A DNA stretch of 64,000 nt from Tanypteryx hageni (taxonomy: Eukaryota > Arthropoda > Insecta > Odonata > Petaluridae): assembly GCA_028673005.1 (NCBI GenBank), contig CM054116.1, positions 146,441,173-146,505,172 of the forward strand. Direction: 5' to 3'. This document shows, in pieces, positions 11,169 through 22,837 of this stretch (position 1 is the first letter of the stretch; each line of letters opens with the position of its first letter). The notes under the pieces are model-generated. The model was given only the letters and a program-made list of their open reading frames with translations, was not told the origin of the DNA and made no database searches. The translations under genes were made by a program, and so were the position numbers.

Positions 11169-14104
11169 TTATTCTTGGTTAAACCTGGTTCTCCATATAC
11201 TCCTATTTTCCGCTTTCCTCTTCATATCTTGATAGCTCTCTTTCCCTTTCAAATCGTCTATCAGCTGAAACCTTTTCCTACCTCTTTCTCTTTTCCCATC
11301 TAGTTTTCCGTCTAACATGTCTTTAATCATACTCTCTCTCCTCAGGTAATGTCCAACCCAGTTAGCCTTCCTCTTTCTGATAGTCTGTATAATCATTCGC
11401 TTCTCTCCTATTCTTCATAGCACTTCATCGTTTTTCATCCTATCTGTCCATTTTATCTTCAACATTCTCCTCCAAGTCCACATTTCAAAGCTTTCCAAGT
11501 ATTTAATGTCATTTTTCCTTAGCGTCCATGTTTCTGCCCCATACAATGCTATACTCCATACGTAGCATTTTATGAACTTCTTGCGGATATCTTCCCTTAT
11601 ATTCCCTTTAAGTAGTTGTTTCTTTCTCCTGAAAGCCGCTTTTGCTTTTCCTATTCTAGTTCTGATCTCATCCGTACATTTAGCTTCTCGTGTTATGATT
11701 CTTCCAAGGTATTTATATTCTGAAACTTGTTCTAAAGGCTTTCCCCCAATACTTATGTTCAGATTCTCTTCTTTACCTGATATTCGAATGACCTTGGATT
11801 TTTCTGTATTTATTTCCATACCGTATTTTCCTCCTGTTATCACTAGTCAATTTATTATTTTTTGTAGCTCCTCTTCCTTTCTTGCTAGAAGTACTTGATC
11901 ATCTGCGTATTTTACTGTTCTTATAATCCTTCCTCCAATTTTGAAATCTCCTGTGCCTTCTATAGCTTCCTGCATTAGACTTTCTCCGTATATATTGAAT
12001 AGGGTTGACGATAGGCAGCAGCCTTGTCTTACTCCTCTACCGATATTTATTCCGCAGGTGTCCACATTCTCAAACCTGACCTTTACAACTTGATTCACAT
12101 ATAGATTCCTAATCAGTCTCCTGTCTTTCCAGTCTACACCTATATCCTTTAATATCTTCATCGACTTTACCCAATTTACTCTATCAAAGGCCTTCTGCCA
12201 GTCTACGAAACATGCGCAGATATCTTGACTGTACTCTATTGCCCTTTCTGATATGATTCTAACTACTCCTATAGCATCTCTAGTTCCTCGTCCTTTTCTG
12301 AAACCGAATTGATCTTCCCCTATTATTTCTTCTGCCTTTTTCTCCAGCCTTTTATTAAGAATCCTCGTGATGATCTTCGATGTGTGTGACAGAAGGCTTA
12401 TCGTTCTGTAATCTTTACACTGCATTGCCTTTGGCTTCTTCTTTGGAGGGATCATTGTTTATTCTAGGAAATCCTGAGGCCACTCTCCTGTGTCGTAAAT
12501 CTTATTAATTAATTTCGTGATCGCTTTTAGTCCTTCTGATCCTATGACTTTAAGTATCTCAGCCGGTATTCCATCGCTGCCCGTGGCTTTCCCCTTCTTT
12601 AGTTCCACTATCGCCTTTTCTACTTTGCTCTCCATAATACTTGGTCCTAAGTTGTCTTCTTCAATGTTTTCCTCATTTTCCAGTTCTATTTTTGCCGCTC
12701 CTGCCTGTTTGCTGTATAATTCCTTAATGTATTCTTCCCATACCTGTGCTACATCCTTTGTTTCTGAGACTATCTTCCCATCCGTATTCATAATTCCCAT
12801 ACCATTAATTCCATTAGATTTCTTATCTTCTAACTCGAGTGCTCTAGCGTACATCATATCGTACCGTCCTAACTTCTCCATTTGTTCTATTTCATCACAT
12901 TTTCCTTTTATCCAATTTTCTCTAGCTTTATCTGTTACCCTTCTCAACTCATTGTTTATACGCCTATAGTTGGCTCTACCTTCTTCACTGTTAACGTTTT
13001 TCAATTTTCGTCTCTCATTCATTTTCTCCAGCATTTCCTTCGTGATCCATGGTTTTCTGATTTTCTTCTCTTGTTTTCCAATCTCTTTAACCAAGGTATC
13101 CTTGATACTGGTTTTAATTTCATTCCATTCTATATCAATGGTCTTCGGTTTGTTTTCCAACTTTCTTAAGTTATCTTCCAACTTCATGCTGACTACATTC
13201 TGCCTTTCTTTCAGTTTTTCTAGGTCCCAGGCCTGTCTTTCTCTTCTCTTTTTTCTTATTTGTTTGAGCTTTGTACTCACGTCAAGTATTAGAAGGCTGT
13301 GATCTGAATCAATGTCCGCTCCTTGAAATGCATTGGCGTTCTTTATGCTGTTCCTGAATCTTTGTTTTACAAGGATGTAATCTATTTGGCATCTCATTCT
13401 ATCTCCTGGGCTTTTCCATGTGTATAACCTTCGTTTATGGTTTTTGAACCATGTATTAGTCACTACAAGGTCATTATTGATGTAGAATTCTACGAGTTTC
13501 TCCCCTACTCGATTTCTCTTCCCAAGTCCGTATTGCCCGACAACATTTTCTTCCTGTCCTTCTCCGACTATGCTGTTCCAATCTCCCATTATTATGCAGT
13601 TTACCTTTCCTCTTCCTTCTTCTTCGTAAATTTCGTTAATTTGCTCATAAATATCATCGATTTCTTCATCTTCATGAGCTGACGTTGGCATATATACCTG
13701 GATTATCAGCATGTCCACTGGGACTGCTTTTAGCTTTATTGCCATCAGTCTATCATTCGTTGCTATTATCTTTGTCACACTTTTCATCATATCTTTCCTA
13801 AGTACCAGAGCTACTCCTCTTTCCCCCCCACTCTTTCATCCAGAATAAACTACCGTGAATTCTTCCGAGTCGAACTGTCCTTCTCCCTCCCATCTAGTTT
13901 CGCTTAGCCCTATAATGTCAACTCTATTTCTTCTTTCAAGTTCTCTAGCTTTCCTGCCTTTCTCATAGTTCTTACGTTCCAAGTCCCTATTCGTAAATTA
14001 CTTTCGACAAATGTTTTCCTCAAGGCAGTCCCCACCCGGAGATCCGATTGGGGGACTATTTTACCTCGGGATTGTTTTACCTCGAGAGAACTCATATTGT
14101 CCAA
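11169..14104 (-). pseudogene. RTE endonuclease-reverse transcriptase, broken (copy 1)
   Basis: Blocks in order: RIGTWNVRTMRK (start of the EEP nuclease, about 14000); a frame change near 13800; IIMGDWNSIVGE and DSDHSLLILD (nuclease catalytic blocks, 13600-13280); KKGKATGSDGIPAEILK (12600); FRKGRGTRDAIG and VDWQKAFDRVNW (reverse transcriptase, 12320-12170); VRQGCCLS; YADDQVLLARK (catalytic Asp pair, about 11910); and IALYGAETWTLRK with RRMLKIKWTDRMKN near the C-terminus. Relative to copy 2, in-frame stops interrupt it at about 12456-12458, 11844-11846 and 11412-11414. It is not translatable. Confidence 0.92.
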
Positions 14105-14299
14105 CTATATAATCATTACTAGGGATTGTAATGTGGTAGTTTCCCTCTTGCTTTCCACATCGCAGTACTGTAGCCATTCAAATCGTCCTGATCACGCCTA
14201 CAGCTGTATTGGATATAGACCCAACCAACATCATTTGTTTTCAGCTCTATACCATACTGACAGTACTGCTGCCTACTGCCAGGCACTGATGATAGTGTT

Positions 14300-14383
14300 T
14301 TTTTTTATAAAACCTCCATTCGACGGGTTTGAACCCCCGAACTTTGCAATAGAAAGCCAACACGCTAAGCACTACACCATCAA
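14300..14383 (-). repeat. tRNA-like 5' terminus of RTE copy 1
   Basis: On the minus strand the element starts with a tRNA-like sequence. TGGTGTAGTGCTTAGCG resembles an A box and D-arm, and GGGGGTTCAAACCCG a B box and T-arm at the expected spacing. It lies just inside the TAACCTTT duplication, so it belongs to the inserted unit. The stems are imperfect, so it is not called a tRNA gene. Confidence 0.6.
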
Positions 14384-14391
14384 TAACCTTT

Positions 14392-17190
14392 ATCAGACTT
14401 TTATTTACATTTTGTGATCACGTTTTTATTGCAGTAATGAATGATAGGCTTATCTTAGTTTGATGCAATTTACACCTTTGAATTTATTTTGCATTTGCTC
14501 AAATAATTAGAACTTGGTCATTTTATGCATTATTTGCTATTCCATAAATTAAATCAAGGTTAACTTAGTTAATATCTATGTGGTCTGACATCTATATAAT
14601 AATACACATGTTGGTTGGTTGGAACACTATCGACTGCAGGTTCAATGTGATGCTGCAAGATGGCAGGTCAATAGAGAAAGAAAAAGACAAAAAGGATAGA
14701 TAGAGACAAAGAAATTTATTGGAGAAAAATTAAAACCAAAGTCGAACGTTTGAAGAAATATCTAAAAATTGATCTATTCTATAATGATTTTAAATATGAT
14801 ATTTTAATTGATCAAAGATACAATCTTCCTAGGGACCAATATAATAAGCATGATTATTTTATAAAAGATTAATTGTTTGGTAGGTTGGTTAATACTTATT
14901 AGGCATTCTTTACCAGCGAAGCAGTAATAGCAGAATGCCTTATGGGCATTTCTGGTCCATCCGTCCGTCCACTGTAACTTTCATCTCCTAAACCACTGGA
15001 TGGATTTTAATTTAATTAAGTATGAGTGATCCTTATTAAAATTTATCGCCCAATTGTGATTTTGAACTCAATCCATCAATTAGAACTTCTACTTTACATA
15101 ATTACTTTAATAAACTTATACTTGTATCTCGTTAAATGGCAACTGTCAAGCAACAATGAAATATCAAACTTTTATTACCCTAGCTCTTATATAATCTGTA
15201 AGATATAGATTAAAAAAATAATTCGGGTAGAGAACAACATTTTCTACAAGAAAGTCCGTGAGGCCACGCAATTACGAGTTATGGTTTCGGAGATAAAAAT
15301 TCTAGAAAATCCTGAGCAAAACATCGCATATTTTGTTTATGTCGATCGCTAAGGCGATTCTCTCAGCAAACAACAATCAAAAATCTATATATTTCTTTCC
15401 CATTCTCTTATATTATCTGTGAGGTATAGATTAAAAAATTATTTGGATAGAGAACAGCATTTACTACAAGATAGTCCTCAAGACTATAGTTTTGGGGATA
15501 AAAAATCGAGAATCACCTATTCTTTCAATACCGTTCCATAAGTATTTCCCATTAAGAACACCTTGGAAATCTTTGTGTATTCCATTTAGGGAGTATACTT
15601 TTCCATTTTGTTTATTTTTGCTTTGATATCAACTGCAACTGCCTAACTGAATCACAAAAAAGGTAAGCATAATAAATTTATAATCTTATGTGATGATTTA
15701 GATTTGTTAAAAACCTTAAAAATGTAAAATAATAAAAATACATTTACGTATTTTTCATTACATACTGTTTTTTTATTAACTTCACTCTCATATTTTTCAA
15801 TGCTTATCATTTTCTTTTTTATGTCTATAAGGAAATTTTAATAGTTATAAGTTAAACAAATGAATTAAATTAAAATAACTAAAATAATTCATTAAGTTAA
15901 ATTGTATGTATTTTAAATAACTTATAATTTGCTAAAATATTTCAAGTAAATTTCAGCTACTTCTTCATGCATTAGTATATCTTATTATTTTGATTTTCCT
16001 CTTATTTTCAGCAAATATTTGGATAATCATTGGGCCTCTCTACTAATAATTACTTAAACTGTATAATTAAAACAAAGTTAACTTGCAAAAACACTGATTT
16101 GATTGTGCATGAAAGCCAAACCAGATCATAGCATATCTTACTGATTTTTCATATCGAAATCATATATATTTGGGATTACTTTTATGATAATCCCGTCATA
16201 TTTGATGAGCAATTACACTAATAAAGACATATAATATAACACTGGGAAATCGATGATGTTAGACATGATACGACTTATGAACGCAAATGGTTAAACTGTA
16301 CTTATATTTGTGTATTTATTTTCATATACCCTTAACTGTAAACCTTTCATAAAGCATTTATTCTCATTTAGTCATGAGTTCCTCTTTCTTAGAGCTTTGA
16401 TAATATTTCCCTCTGCATATACTGTATATAATCGATTGTAAGTCGACATTTTTTTTTACCTTTTTACCTTCTTAGAAATTGCCACTTGGCTTAGAATCTG
16501 TTTCTTAAAAATCAATGCATGAAAAAGAAAGTAATCAGTGCTTTAAGGGGCATCTTCATAAGAACGGTAGTGCAGAACGAGCAGAAAGTTGGCACAGCAA
16601 GAGCTCTATGCTGTTCTAATGCAAAAGAATGCACATGAGAAACATATGAATATGGATGAGCATTAAGCGCCTTTGAAAACAATTTTGAAAATCATTTTGA
16701 TAGATGCATATGTACCCTATTATATATTATATTCTGATATGTTCAATGCGCTCTGGAATATCTTTCATTTTTTCCTTCGTGCAGCAAACATCTTGCTTAC
16801 TGCACACAGAAATGTGGCAAAATGCCTGTAGTTACATTATAACTCAAGATATAAATGTATTGAAGTGGAAGTAAACAATCGACTTAAAATGTATGAAAAA
16901 AAGAAACAATACGAAAAAATAAATTATGTAAAAAGTGTGTCATGCATCAAAGTCAGCAAAATCGCGGCGATACCTAGCACTCATATGCGTAGGAAGCTGT
17001 ATACACTAGATATGTACACAATGTTTCATTTTACTTTTTTGAAACATTTAAATTGTTTACTTTGTTGATTCTGTGTGTCAAGAATGCACATACTGTGATT
17101 CCCCAAGCCGTCACTTCCCCGTGCCTTTGCAAGCATAAATTTCAGTCCTTCAGTGTGGCGAGATTTTCAGTTTTTTACAATAATCCCATT
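14392..17190. other. AT-rich intron, no gene recognised
   Basis: No coding family was seen. 14901-14941 forms a small hairpin (AGGCATTCT paired with AGAATGCCT), followed by a CCATCCGTCCGTCC stretch like sequence found near ends of degenerate repeats. 15187-15540 holds a diverged direct repeat (separate entry). The rest is very AT-rich. Confidence 0.45.
15187..15540. repeat. Diverged direct repeat within intron
   Basis: Two related blocks start near 15200 and 15420. They share TATAGATTAAAAAA, GTAGAGAACAACATTTTCTA versus GATAGAGAACAGCATTTACTA, ACAAGAAAGTCC versus ACAAGATAGTCC, and GGAGATAAAAA versus GGGGATAAAAA. The spacing is about 220 bases. They are probably part of an old transposon. Confidence 0.6.
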
Positions 17191-17328
17191 ATGAGACAAA
17201 CACATTATTCTGCAGAATTTAAGAGGAAAGTCATCGCATTTGCGGAAGAAACATCTAATCTTGCTGCGCAACGGTGCTACGGGATTGACGAGTCGAATGT
17301 GAGACGCTGGAGAAAAGAAAAGGACGCG
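17191..17328 (+). pseudogene. pogo/Tigger-type transposase N-terminal fragment
   Basis: From Met 17191 the frame reads MRQTHYSAEFKRKVIAFAEE, then NLAAQRCYGIDESNVRRWRKEK. This is the Psq/CENP-B-like helix-turn-helix that starts pogo-family transposases. Family similarity stops near 17328 and no DDE domain follows. Confidence 0.75.
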
Positions 17329-17677
17329 CATTTATACTTTTTAGTATTTTTTATGCAAAAAATCCATGAAAACCAAAACCTCTCGACCGCCTACAAGAAA
17401 TTTTCCTTGTGTGCCCTTGTGAAAAGCTTACTATCGGTATCAGCTTGCATTCAATTATATATGGTGTGTCTCAGAATGGTTAGCTCCAGGATGAATGCAG
17501 GAATGCAATTGCAAAGGTACCCAATAATATCCCAGTCACTCAATATCCCCATATTTCTTAGACCATCTATTTTTATTTATTTATTTGCCATTTTTATCAT
17601 ATATTGCTTACAAGGGGAGACTACTTACCTTGGGTTGTCGATTTCAATGAAACTTTTTTGGGTGGTAGAATAATTAA

Positions 17678-18272
17678 CCCTAAAATGGTAATGATATTTT
17701 TAGGCTCTTATTGGAAATGCTGCATCAGTTTGACACAATCTTAGAATAAGGAAATACCATTAAAAACTTTTAAAATGATTTTTATTAATGTCAAAATGTA
17801 GTAAATGTTAGAAATGTGTAAATCAACAATTAAGGCACAATTTGTTTTGGTGCTTACCACATATATAGGATTCTTGCAAAGTACACAGTGAGTGGAGATT
17901 TTTCTTCTCTGGGCATAATGGCACAAATTACAGTACTTTCTTGATATTTGTCGCTCTGTCGCTTGATGTGTTTCAAGGACCTTTTTCCCTCTCCTAAGGC
18001 TTTACAAATCATACCTTTCAGATCATTAACTAAGTTTGTCAAACTGAGTGCTTGTTTGCCATTGGCATGTCAGCCTCTTGTGCAACTCTTGCATAAATTG
18101 TAGCTGGTAGCAGTGATCGGAGAAAAATAACGGGTTGCTCCTTTGACAGCACATAGATAGTTAACTAGAGGAAACACTGCTAAGAGAGGTGGAGCATGAT
18201 TGAACACAAACAGCGTTAGACTCAGCTTTCAGAAATGTGTGAGTCAGAGTGACTCACATTACCATTCTAGGA
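17678..18272 (-). mobile_element. Short piggyBac element with TTAA duplication (copy D)
   Basis: TTAA at 17674-17677 and 18273-18276 flanks terminal repeats CCCTAAAATGGTAATG and (inverse) TCCTAGAATGGTAATG. The 595-bp size indicates an internally deleted copy keeping only the 3' part of a transposase gene. Confidence 0.92.
17741..18160 (-). pseudogene. piggyBac transposase C-terminal remnant (copy D)
   Basis: The minus strand reads LTNLVNDLKGMICKALGEGKR near 18040-17970, then a Cys-rich tail broken over frames: TVICAI..PREEK, STHCVLCKNPI and KTNCAL. This matches the Cys-pair zinc-binding C-terminus of piggyBac transposases. All catalytic blocks are missing. Confidence 0.7.
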
Positions 18273-18404
18273 TTAAAATAAGTAGACACATATATCGACT
18301 TTTGATTGAATGGGCCTTAGTTTTGGCAGAATCTTTTTATCTTTTCATAGATTAACTGTGGCTGGATAATATACAATGGTAGACCAACTAACTTAAGCAC
18401 TTGG

Positions 18405-18470
18405 TTTGGCTGTGTGGTTACTGTTCTAGCCTTGGAATATTTTTTCCCAGTTTCAAATACCACGTTGTCC
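18405..18470 (+). repeat. tRNA-like module, left arm
   Basis: TTTGGCTGTGTGGTTACTG resembles an A-box and D-arm, and CCCAGTTTCAAATACC a degraded T-arm and B box. It is the partner of the better-preserved copy in the right arm. Confidence 0.55.
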
Positions 18471-18588
18471 TATTTTTTGTTTTAATCCACTTTAATATTT
18501 TTAATTTATTATAGTATTATTTAATTAATTAATTTATTATATTATTATTTATTTACTTCATTAAAATGAAAAAAATAGGATGATGTGG

Positions 18589-18655
18589 GATTTGAACCCT
18601 GGACAAAATATTACGAGGATAGAACAGTAACCACTCAGCCAAATCACATGCTTAA
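18589..18655 (-). repeat. tRNA-like module, right arm
   Basis: The minus strand reads TTTGGCTGAGTGGTTACTG and, about 30 bases later, CCAGGGTTCAAATCCC. These are A- and B-box-like sequences of a Leu/Ser-type tRNA. There are no full stem pairings, so this is a tRNA-derived module and not a gene. Confidence 0.6.
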
Positions 18656-19072
18656 GTTGGTTGGTCTACCATTGTATATTATCCAGCCACAGTTAATCCT
18701 GCAAGATAAAATATGATTCTGCTGAAACTAAGGCCCATTCATTCAAAAACCGATATACAGGTCTTCTTATTTTAAATATTCTACCACCCAAATAAATTTC
18801 ATTGAAATCAATGACCCAATGTACGTAGTCTCTCCTTGTTATGATTTAAGTGATTATGTATCAAAAATTTTATATTTTTCCTTTATTGGACAATTAAAAA
18901 GCTGCTTTTCTCAATCATGTCAATGTCATTCACTTTAAATAAATAAATAAAAGTTAATTAATGTACTTTTAATGGCAATTTTATACTTGTGACAGTTATG
19001 CTGGTATTGAAAGTTAAATGTCTATTTTTGGTAAACATTCATTTCATTGGATTGTCATTTTAACTTCTCTAG

Positions 19073-19288
19073 CTCCTCTGCCACCCCCTCCACCTGCTCC
19101 AACCACAGTTATGGAAGCTCTGGAACAACGCCTTCAGCGCTATAGAGAGGCAGAACAATCTGCCAAAGATGAAGGGAATAGCTCCAAAGCACGCAGGCTG
19201 GGACGCATTGTTAAGCAGTATCAGTCTGCTATTGCTTCGTACAGCAAAGGAAAAACAATTCCTTTTGATGAACTTCCAACCCCTCCTG
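19073..19288 (+). CDS. lgd: lgd/CC2D1-like exon: complete DM14 repeat
   Basis: Acceptor CTCTAG|CTCC, donor CCTG|GTAAGT. The first two bases complete the codon begun at 11070, giving APLPPPPPAPTT and then a whole DM14 repeat: VMEALEQRLQRYREAEQSAK, then RRLGRIVKQYQSAIASYSKG, ending KTIPFDELPTPP. DM14 repeats are short helical hairpins that bind the CHMP4/Shrub ESCRT-III subunit. This one has the usual length of about 60 residues. It ends in phase 1. Confidence 0.92.
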
Positions 19289-20205
19289 GTAAGTGCTTAT
19301 TTTGCACTCTCTTTGCAATTTCTCTTACATATTTCTTAATTTTAAGTTTAGGATCAACATAGTGGAATTGACTTCTTCAGTGCAAAATAATGCAAAAACT
19401 TTGTAACCTTTGACATGAGTGTTTATTAACCTTTATAAAACTGCTGATGCAACCGTTGCACCATAGTCATCTGTTTCATATATATTTTTTCTCCATTATT
19501 TGTTGTTTTTTTCCCTCTACAACTTAGATCTAAGTTATTAGAAGGCATCTACACAGATAATTTATCCTACCTTACACTTTTGGCAACTTCATAGCCCAGG
19601 GAAAGCTGTTTCGGAAATGGATTCTTGGTTATTGACAATCATAAAACATGTAGTGGATTTTATCCTTTCAAAAAAAGTTACTGTTGCATAATTTGTGTTT
19701 CTTTGTAAATAGAAGAGGTTCCATGAGTGAACAGACTAGATAATGACCTAAACACCAGATTGGAACATGAGGGTAAAAGGGAAATTGCCAATTTTTTCTA
19801 CGTAGCTCCATAAGAAACTTTTTCAAGGTTAGGTGGCAAAGGATGAGGTTTTTTTAGCACTAAGTAAGGTAGGGGAAGGAAGAAGGGATGAAGAATTTGG
19901 CCTAGAATTTTTTCTGACAGTTCTTTGGGATATCTCATGGGTCTGGAGCTTTTTCATAGCAAACATTGACCTGAAGAATGTACGAGATGGTGATGTGTCT
20001 TCAAAAAATGGATGAGAATGAACAGTGAAGAAGGAATTTAAATTCCTCCACTAATAGGTTGTGTCATTGGTTTGACCAGACTCATGGCATTTTCTGGAGC
20101 CCAGATGTTCTCGGGTGTGAAAATCACAGAAATGAAAGCATTTGATTGACATTGCCATAACACAAAGTAGCAGTTAAATTTGGGGCATAGTAATGATACC
20201 TGGCA
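19289..20205. other. Intron, no gene recognised
   Basis: AT-rich intron sequence after the donor at 19289. No family motif or clear repeat was recognised. Confidence 0.45.
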
Positions 20206-20659
20206 GTTATATACTATATTTACCCGAAAGGAAGACGAGGTTTTTTCACAAAAATGCCATTAAAAATATTAGGTATCGTCTTAGAATGGAGTATGAGGAT
20301 ATAAGGTGAGAATACACCCCTATTTTAAATGCACCATGCAACACCCAGATGTCAAGTATATGTCCGTTAAATTATTTATTATTGCATAAAGTAATACATC
20401 GTATTTAATTAATTATTAAAATACTTTAAAAATCTAAGGTCAAATTTCTTAGAATTGCTCCCACAGATCAATGGTTCCACTTCAGTGGTAGGGAAGTGTT
20501 TAGAGCTGGGTAGGTAATCGCGTGACAAATTGAAAAAAAATGACTACAGCTGGGCGGCTCCATGCATATTATGAAACACTAAGTCATGTAGGCACCAATT
20601 AAGGTGTCTAGTAATACAATGTAAACAAGATTGATACAATTTAAACGTATTTACTACAA

Positions 20660-20825
20660 TTTTTTTTTTTAATTTTACACTAGCTCATAAACAGCCGTGA
20701 ACGGCCTTTTACAATGAGCGTAATAACATTAACAAAGACGAACACATACAACCATGCCCTCGGCAGGATTCGAACCCGCGACCCTAGCAATGGGAGCTAG
20801 ACATGCTAACCACCCATCTACCAAC
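20660..20825 (-). mobile_element. tRNA-derived SINE (copy 1)
   Basis: The minus strand starts with a tRNA-like head (GTAGATGGGTGGTTAGCATG as A box, GCGGGTTCGAATCCTGCC as T-arm/B box). The body contains ACGGCTGTTTATGAGC, and an A-tail appears as ten T's at 20661-20670. A second copy with the same head and body is at 57384-57555. Confidence 0.85.
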
Positions 20826-20990
20826 ATGATGCTCTGCGTTTGGTATGCCAACGGCAGATGTAAAGTGGACGTGAGTTTCAGAGTGTAGAAAATTTACGAG
20901 AGCACTTGAGTAGTACACGCTTTGCTGAGTTTTAATGTGTAATAGTGAAAAGTTATTATTTATAACTTTTAAATAAGATACCCCAAACAA

Positions 20991-22125
20991 ATGGCAGATC
21001 GCGTAGAGAAAAAAGGAACTGCGGTAAGAGGGAATGTATTGAAAGGAATTAGAAGAAGTTATGACAGAAATCTTAAGTTAATGGTGGTGCGCTATGCTGA
21101 AGAAACAAATAATTGTGCGGCAGGGAGGAAATACAATGTGACTGAAGCAAATGTGTGAAGGTGGAAGCAAGCACTTAAAGGTGCTAACTCAACACGGAGA
21201 TCATTTAGTGGACGAAAATGAGGCCGATTTCATGCATATGAAGAGAAAATTGCAAACTTTGTGCATATTCAAAGAATGGATGGTAAACCGGTGATGCGGG
21301 ATATCATTAAATTGAAAGCCAAAGAATTAGCACGATCGCAAAAAATTCCACACCAAGAATTTAAGGCTAATAATGGATGGTGTGTGCATATGATTGATGC
21401 GTCGTAATGGTTTTAGCCTACAATGAACAACTTCTCTTTGCCAGCATCTACCTTCCGACTTCACGGACAAAGTAATAGCTTTCCAGAGGCATGTAATTCG
21501 GTTGCGGAAAAGTCACAATTACCTTCTGAGCCAAATGGGTAATGCAGATGAGACACCCATGTACACAGTCAATGAAAAAGGTGCAATAAATATCATCATA
21601 AAAACTTCTGGGAATGGAAAACTGCGCATTACTGTAATGCTGGCTGTATTAGCAGGCGGAAGAAAGTTGCCGCCGTATGTTATTTTAAAAGGCAAAACAG
21701 TGCCTAAGGAAGTACTACCAAATGAAATAATTGTTAAATGTCAAGGCCAAGGATGGGTGTCAGCTGATTTAATGAAGGACTAGCTAAGCATAGTGTGGAA
21801 TAGACGACCTGGGGCACTTTTAAGTCAGAGAGCAATGCTCGTCTAGATGCATTCAAAGGCCACCTTACAGAGGAAGTTCAAAATACCCTTCATGGTATGA
21901 ACACTGATCTTGTAGTTATACAAGGAGGTATGACATCACAAATTCAAGTGCTAGATGTTGTAGTGATGAAGCCCTTTAAGGATTACATAAAGTCATTTTA
22001 TTCAGAATGGCTTTTGGCAGGGGATCATGCATTAACTCCTACAGAAAAAAATTAAGAAGCCCAGTATACCACTTCTCTGTAATTGGATCATTGCAGCATG
22101 GGAAAAAGATAGATCACAATAGTAT
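20991..22125 (+). pseudogene. pogo/Tigger-type DDE transposase, broken
   Basis: Met 20991 begins MADRVEKKGTAVRGN. The DNA-binding HTH follows (VRYAEETNNCAAGRKYNVTE), with in-frame stops near 21157 and 21219. A CENP-B-like second HTH (YEEKIANFVHIQRMDGKPVM) comes next. After a frame change near 21390, the DDE core reads QMGNADETPMYTVNEKGA, ITVMLAVLAGGRKLPPYVIL and MNTDLVVIQGGMTSQIQVLD with MKPFKDYIKSFY. Family proteins of this type (CENP-B/jerky relatives) are about 400-500 residues. This one covers most of that length but has several stops. Confidence 0.9.
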
Positions 22126-22326
22126 CTCAAGAGGGTTCAAGAAATGCTGAATGTAAAATTCCATGGATGGTATGGAAGCCAACTTGTTCGAATTTAGAGT
22201 TTGATTAAGTTCTTCATTTCTATATGTATTTAATGCTGATTTCAAAGCATCCAAATGTTTAACTATATCTAACGGAATTTGAGCAGATTGTAGAATCTTA
22301 ACAACTTTATTTATACCTATTACCAT
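22114..22326 (-). pseudogene. Possible hAT transposase fragment
   Basis: The minus-strand frame reads INKVVKILQSAQIPLDIVKHLDAL then LKSALNTYRNEELNQTL. It resembles the helical insertion of ZMYM1-like hAT transposases (KxLQ...L...YR). There are no catalytic residues and the boundaries are unknown. Confidence 0.4.
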
Positions 22327-22837
22327 ATTAGTCTGAATATAGTCCCTCCCTTAATATCGTTCCCCCCATATTTCTGAAGCCTCAATTTTGGAAAAAAGTT
22401 TGAGCCTCATTACAGACCTCACTTTTAATATTCTAAAGAATGAGTTTTAATATGTACGAACAATTTAGTTAGAGCTATCAATTTACAATGAAACGGTGAC
22501 ATCACGTTTTGCATGTTATAGTTGTAGGCATAATTAAAATATGTATCAAGTGTTACTGGACTAAATTTGAAAATTTTGCATTTATGAATGTTATTTAAAT
22601 TCCATTCGTATCCTTCAGATGAATGAGTTGAGCCATATGAGATGTCCAAACGTTTGGCTATCATTTGCACTGAAACTCGTCTATCTTCTTCCACAATTTA
22701 TTGGACGGCGACCACGTTTTCTTCATTGATCAACGTTGATGGTCTTCCATTTCAATATTCATCTTTAATGTCTTCTCGTCCAAGCTTAAACCGTTTAACC
22801 CATTCATAAACTGCAGTTTTCTTAGGTGCATCATCCC

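Larger units (their letters stand above)
11131..14383 (-). mobile_element. RTE-type LINE, near full length (copy 1)
   Basis: Minus-strand non-LTR retrotransposon of RTE type. Its 3' tail is the short microsatellite CATCATCAT (plus strand, 11131), as usual for RTE elements. The flanks carry the 8-base duplication TAACCTTT (11123-11130 and 14384-14391), probably the target-site duplication. The 5' terminus is a tRNA-like segment (separate entry). It lies in the first visible intron of the lgd-like gene, antisense to it. Confidence 0.8.
17610..18840. mobile_element. Palindromic element with tRNA-like modules, left arm split by piggyBac
   Basis: A long inverted repeat. The left arm is 17610-17677 plus 18277-18480; the right arm is about 18580-18840. 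The outer ends read ACAAGGGGAGACTAC and (inverse) AACAAGGAGAGACTAC. Further matching blocks include GGGTGGTAGAATA, AATGGGCCTTAGTTT and TGGTAGACCAAC. Each arm carries an inward-pointing tRNA-like module near the central spacer. Removing the 595-bp piggyBac at TTAA restores arm collinearity exactly. No ORF was found in the arms, and no clear target duplication. Confidence 0.8.
20210..22125 (+). mobile_element. pogo/Tigger-type element
   Basis: The presumed left end is near 20214 (TATATTTACCCGAAAGGAAG). It resembles sequence at 40376-40412, suggesting a shared terminal repeat. A tRNA-derived SINE sits in the 5' untranslated part. The transposase pseudogene starts at 20991. The right terminal repeat was not recognised, so the end is given as the last coding similarity. 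Confidence 0.65.

Noticed and set aside
12517..13302. Plus-strand frames opposite the RTE genes (also at 45858-46643)
   Set aside because: Shadow frames of the antisense reverse transcriptase, recognisable because they recur at the same place in both copies.
20760..20825. Functional tRNA gene (also 57480-57553 and 63890-63975)
   Set aside because: tRNA-like heads of SINEs, with body and A-rich tails attached and imperfect stems.
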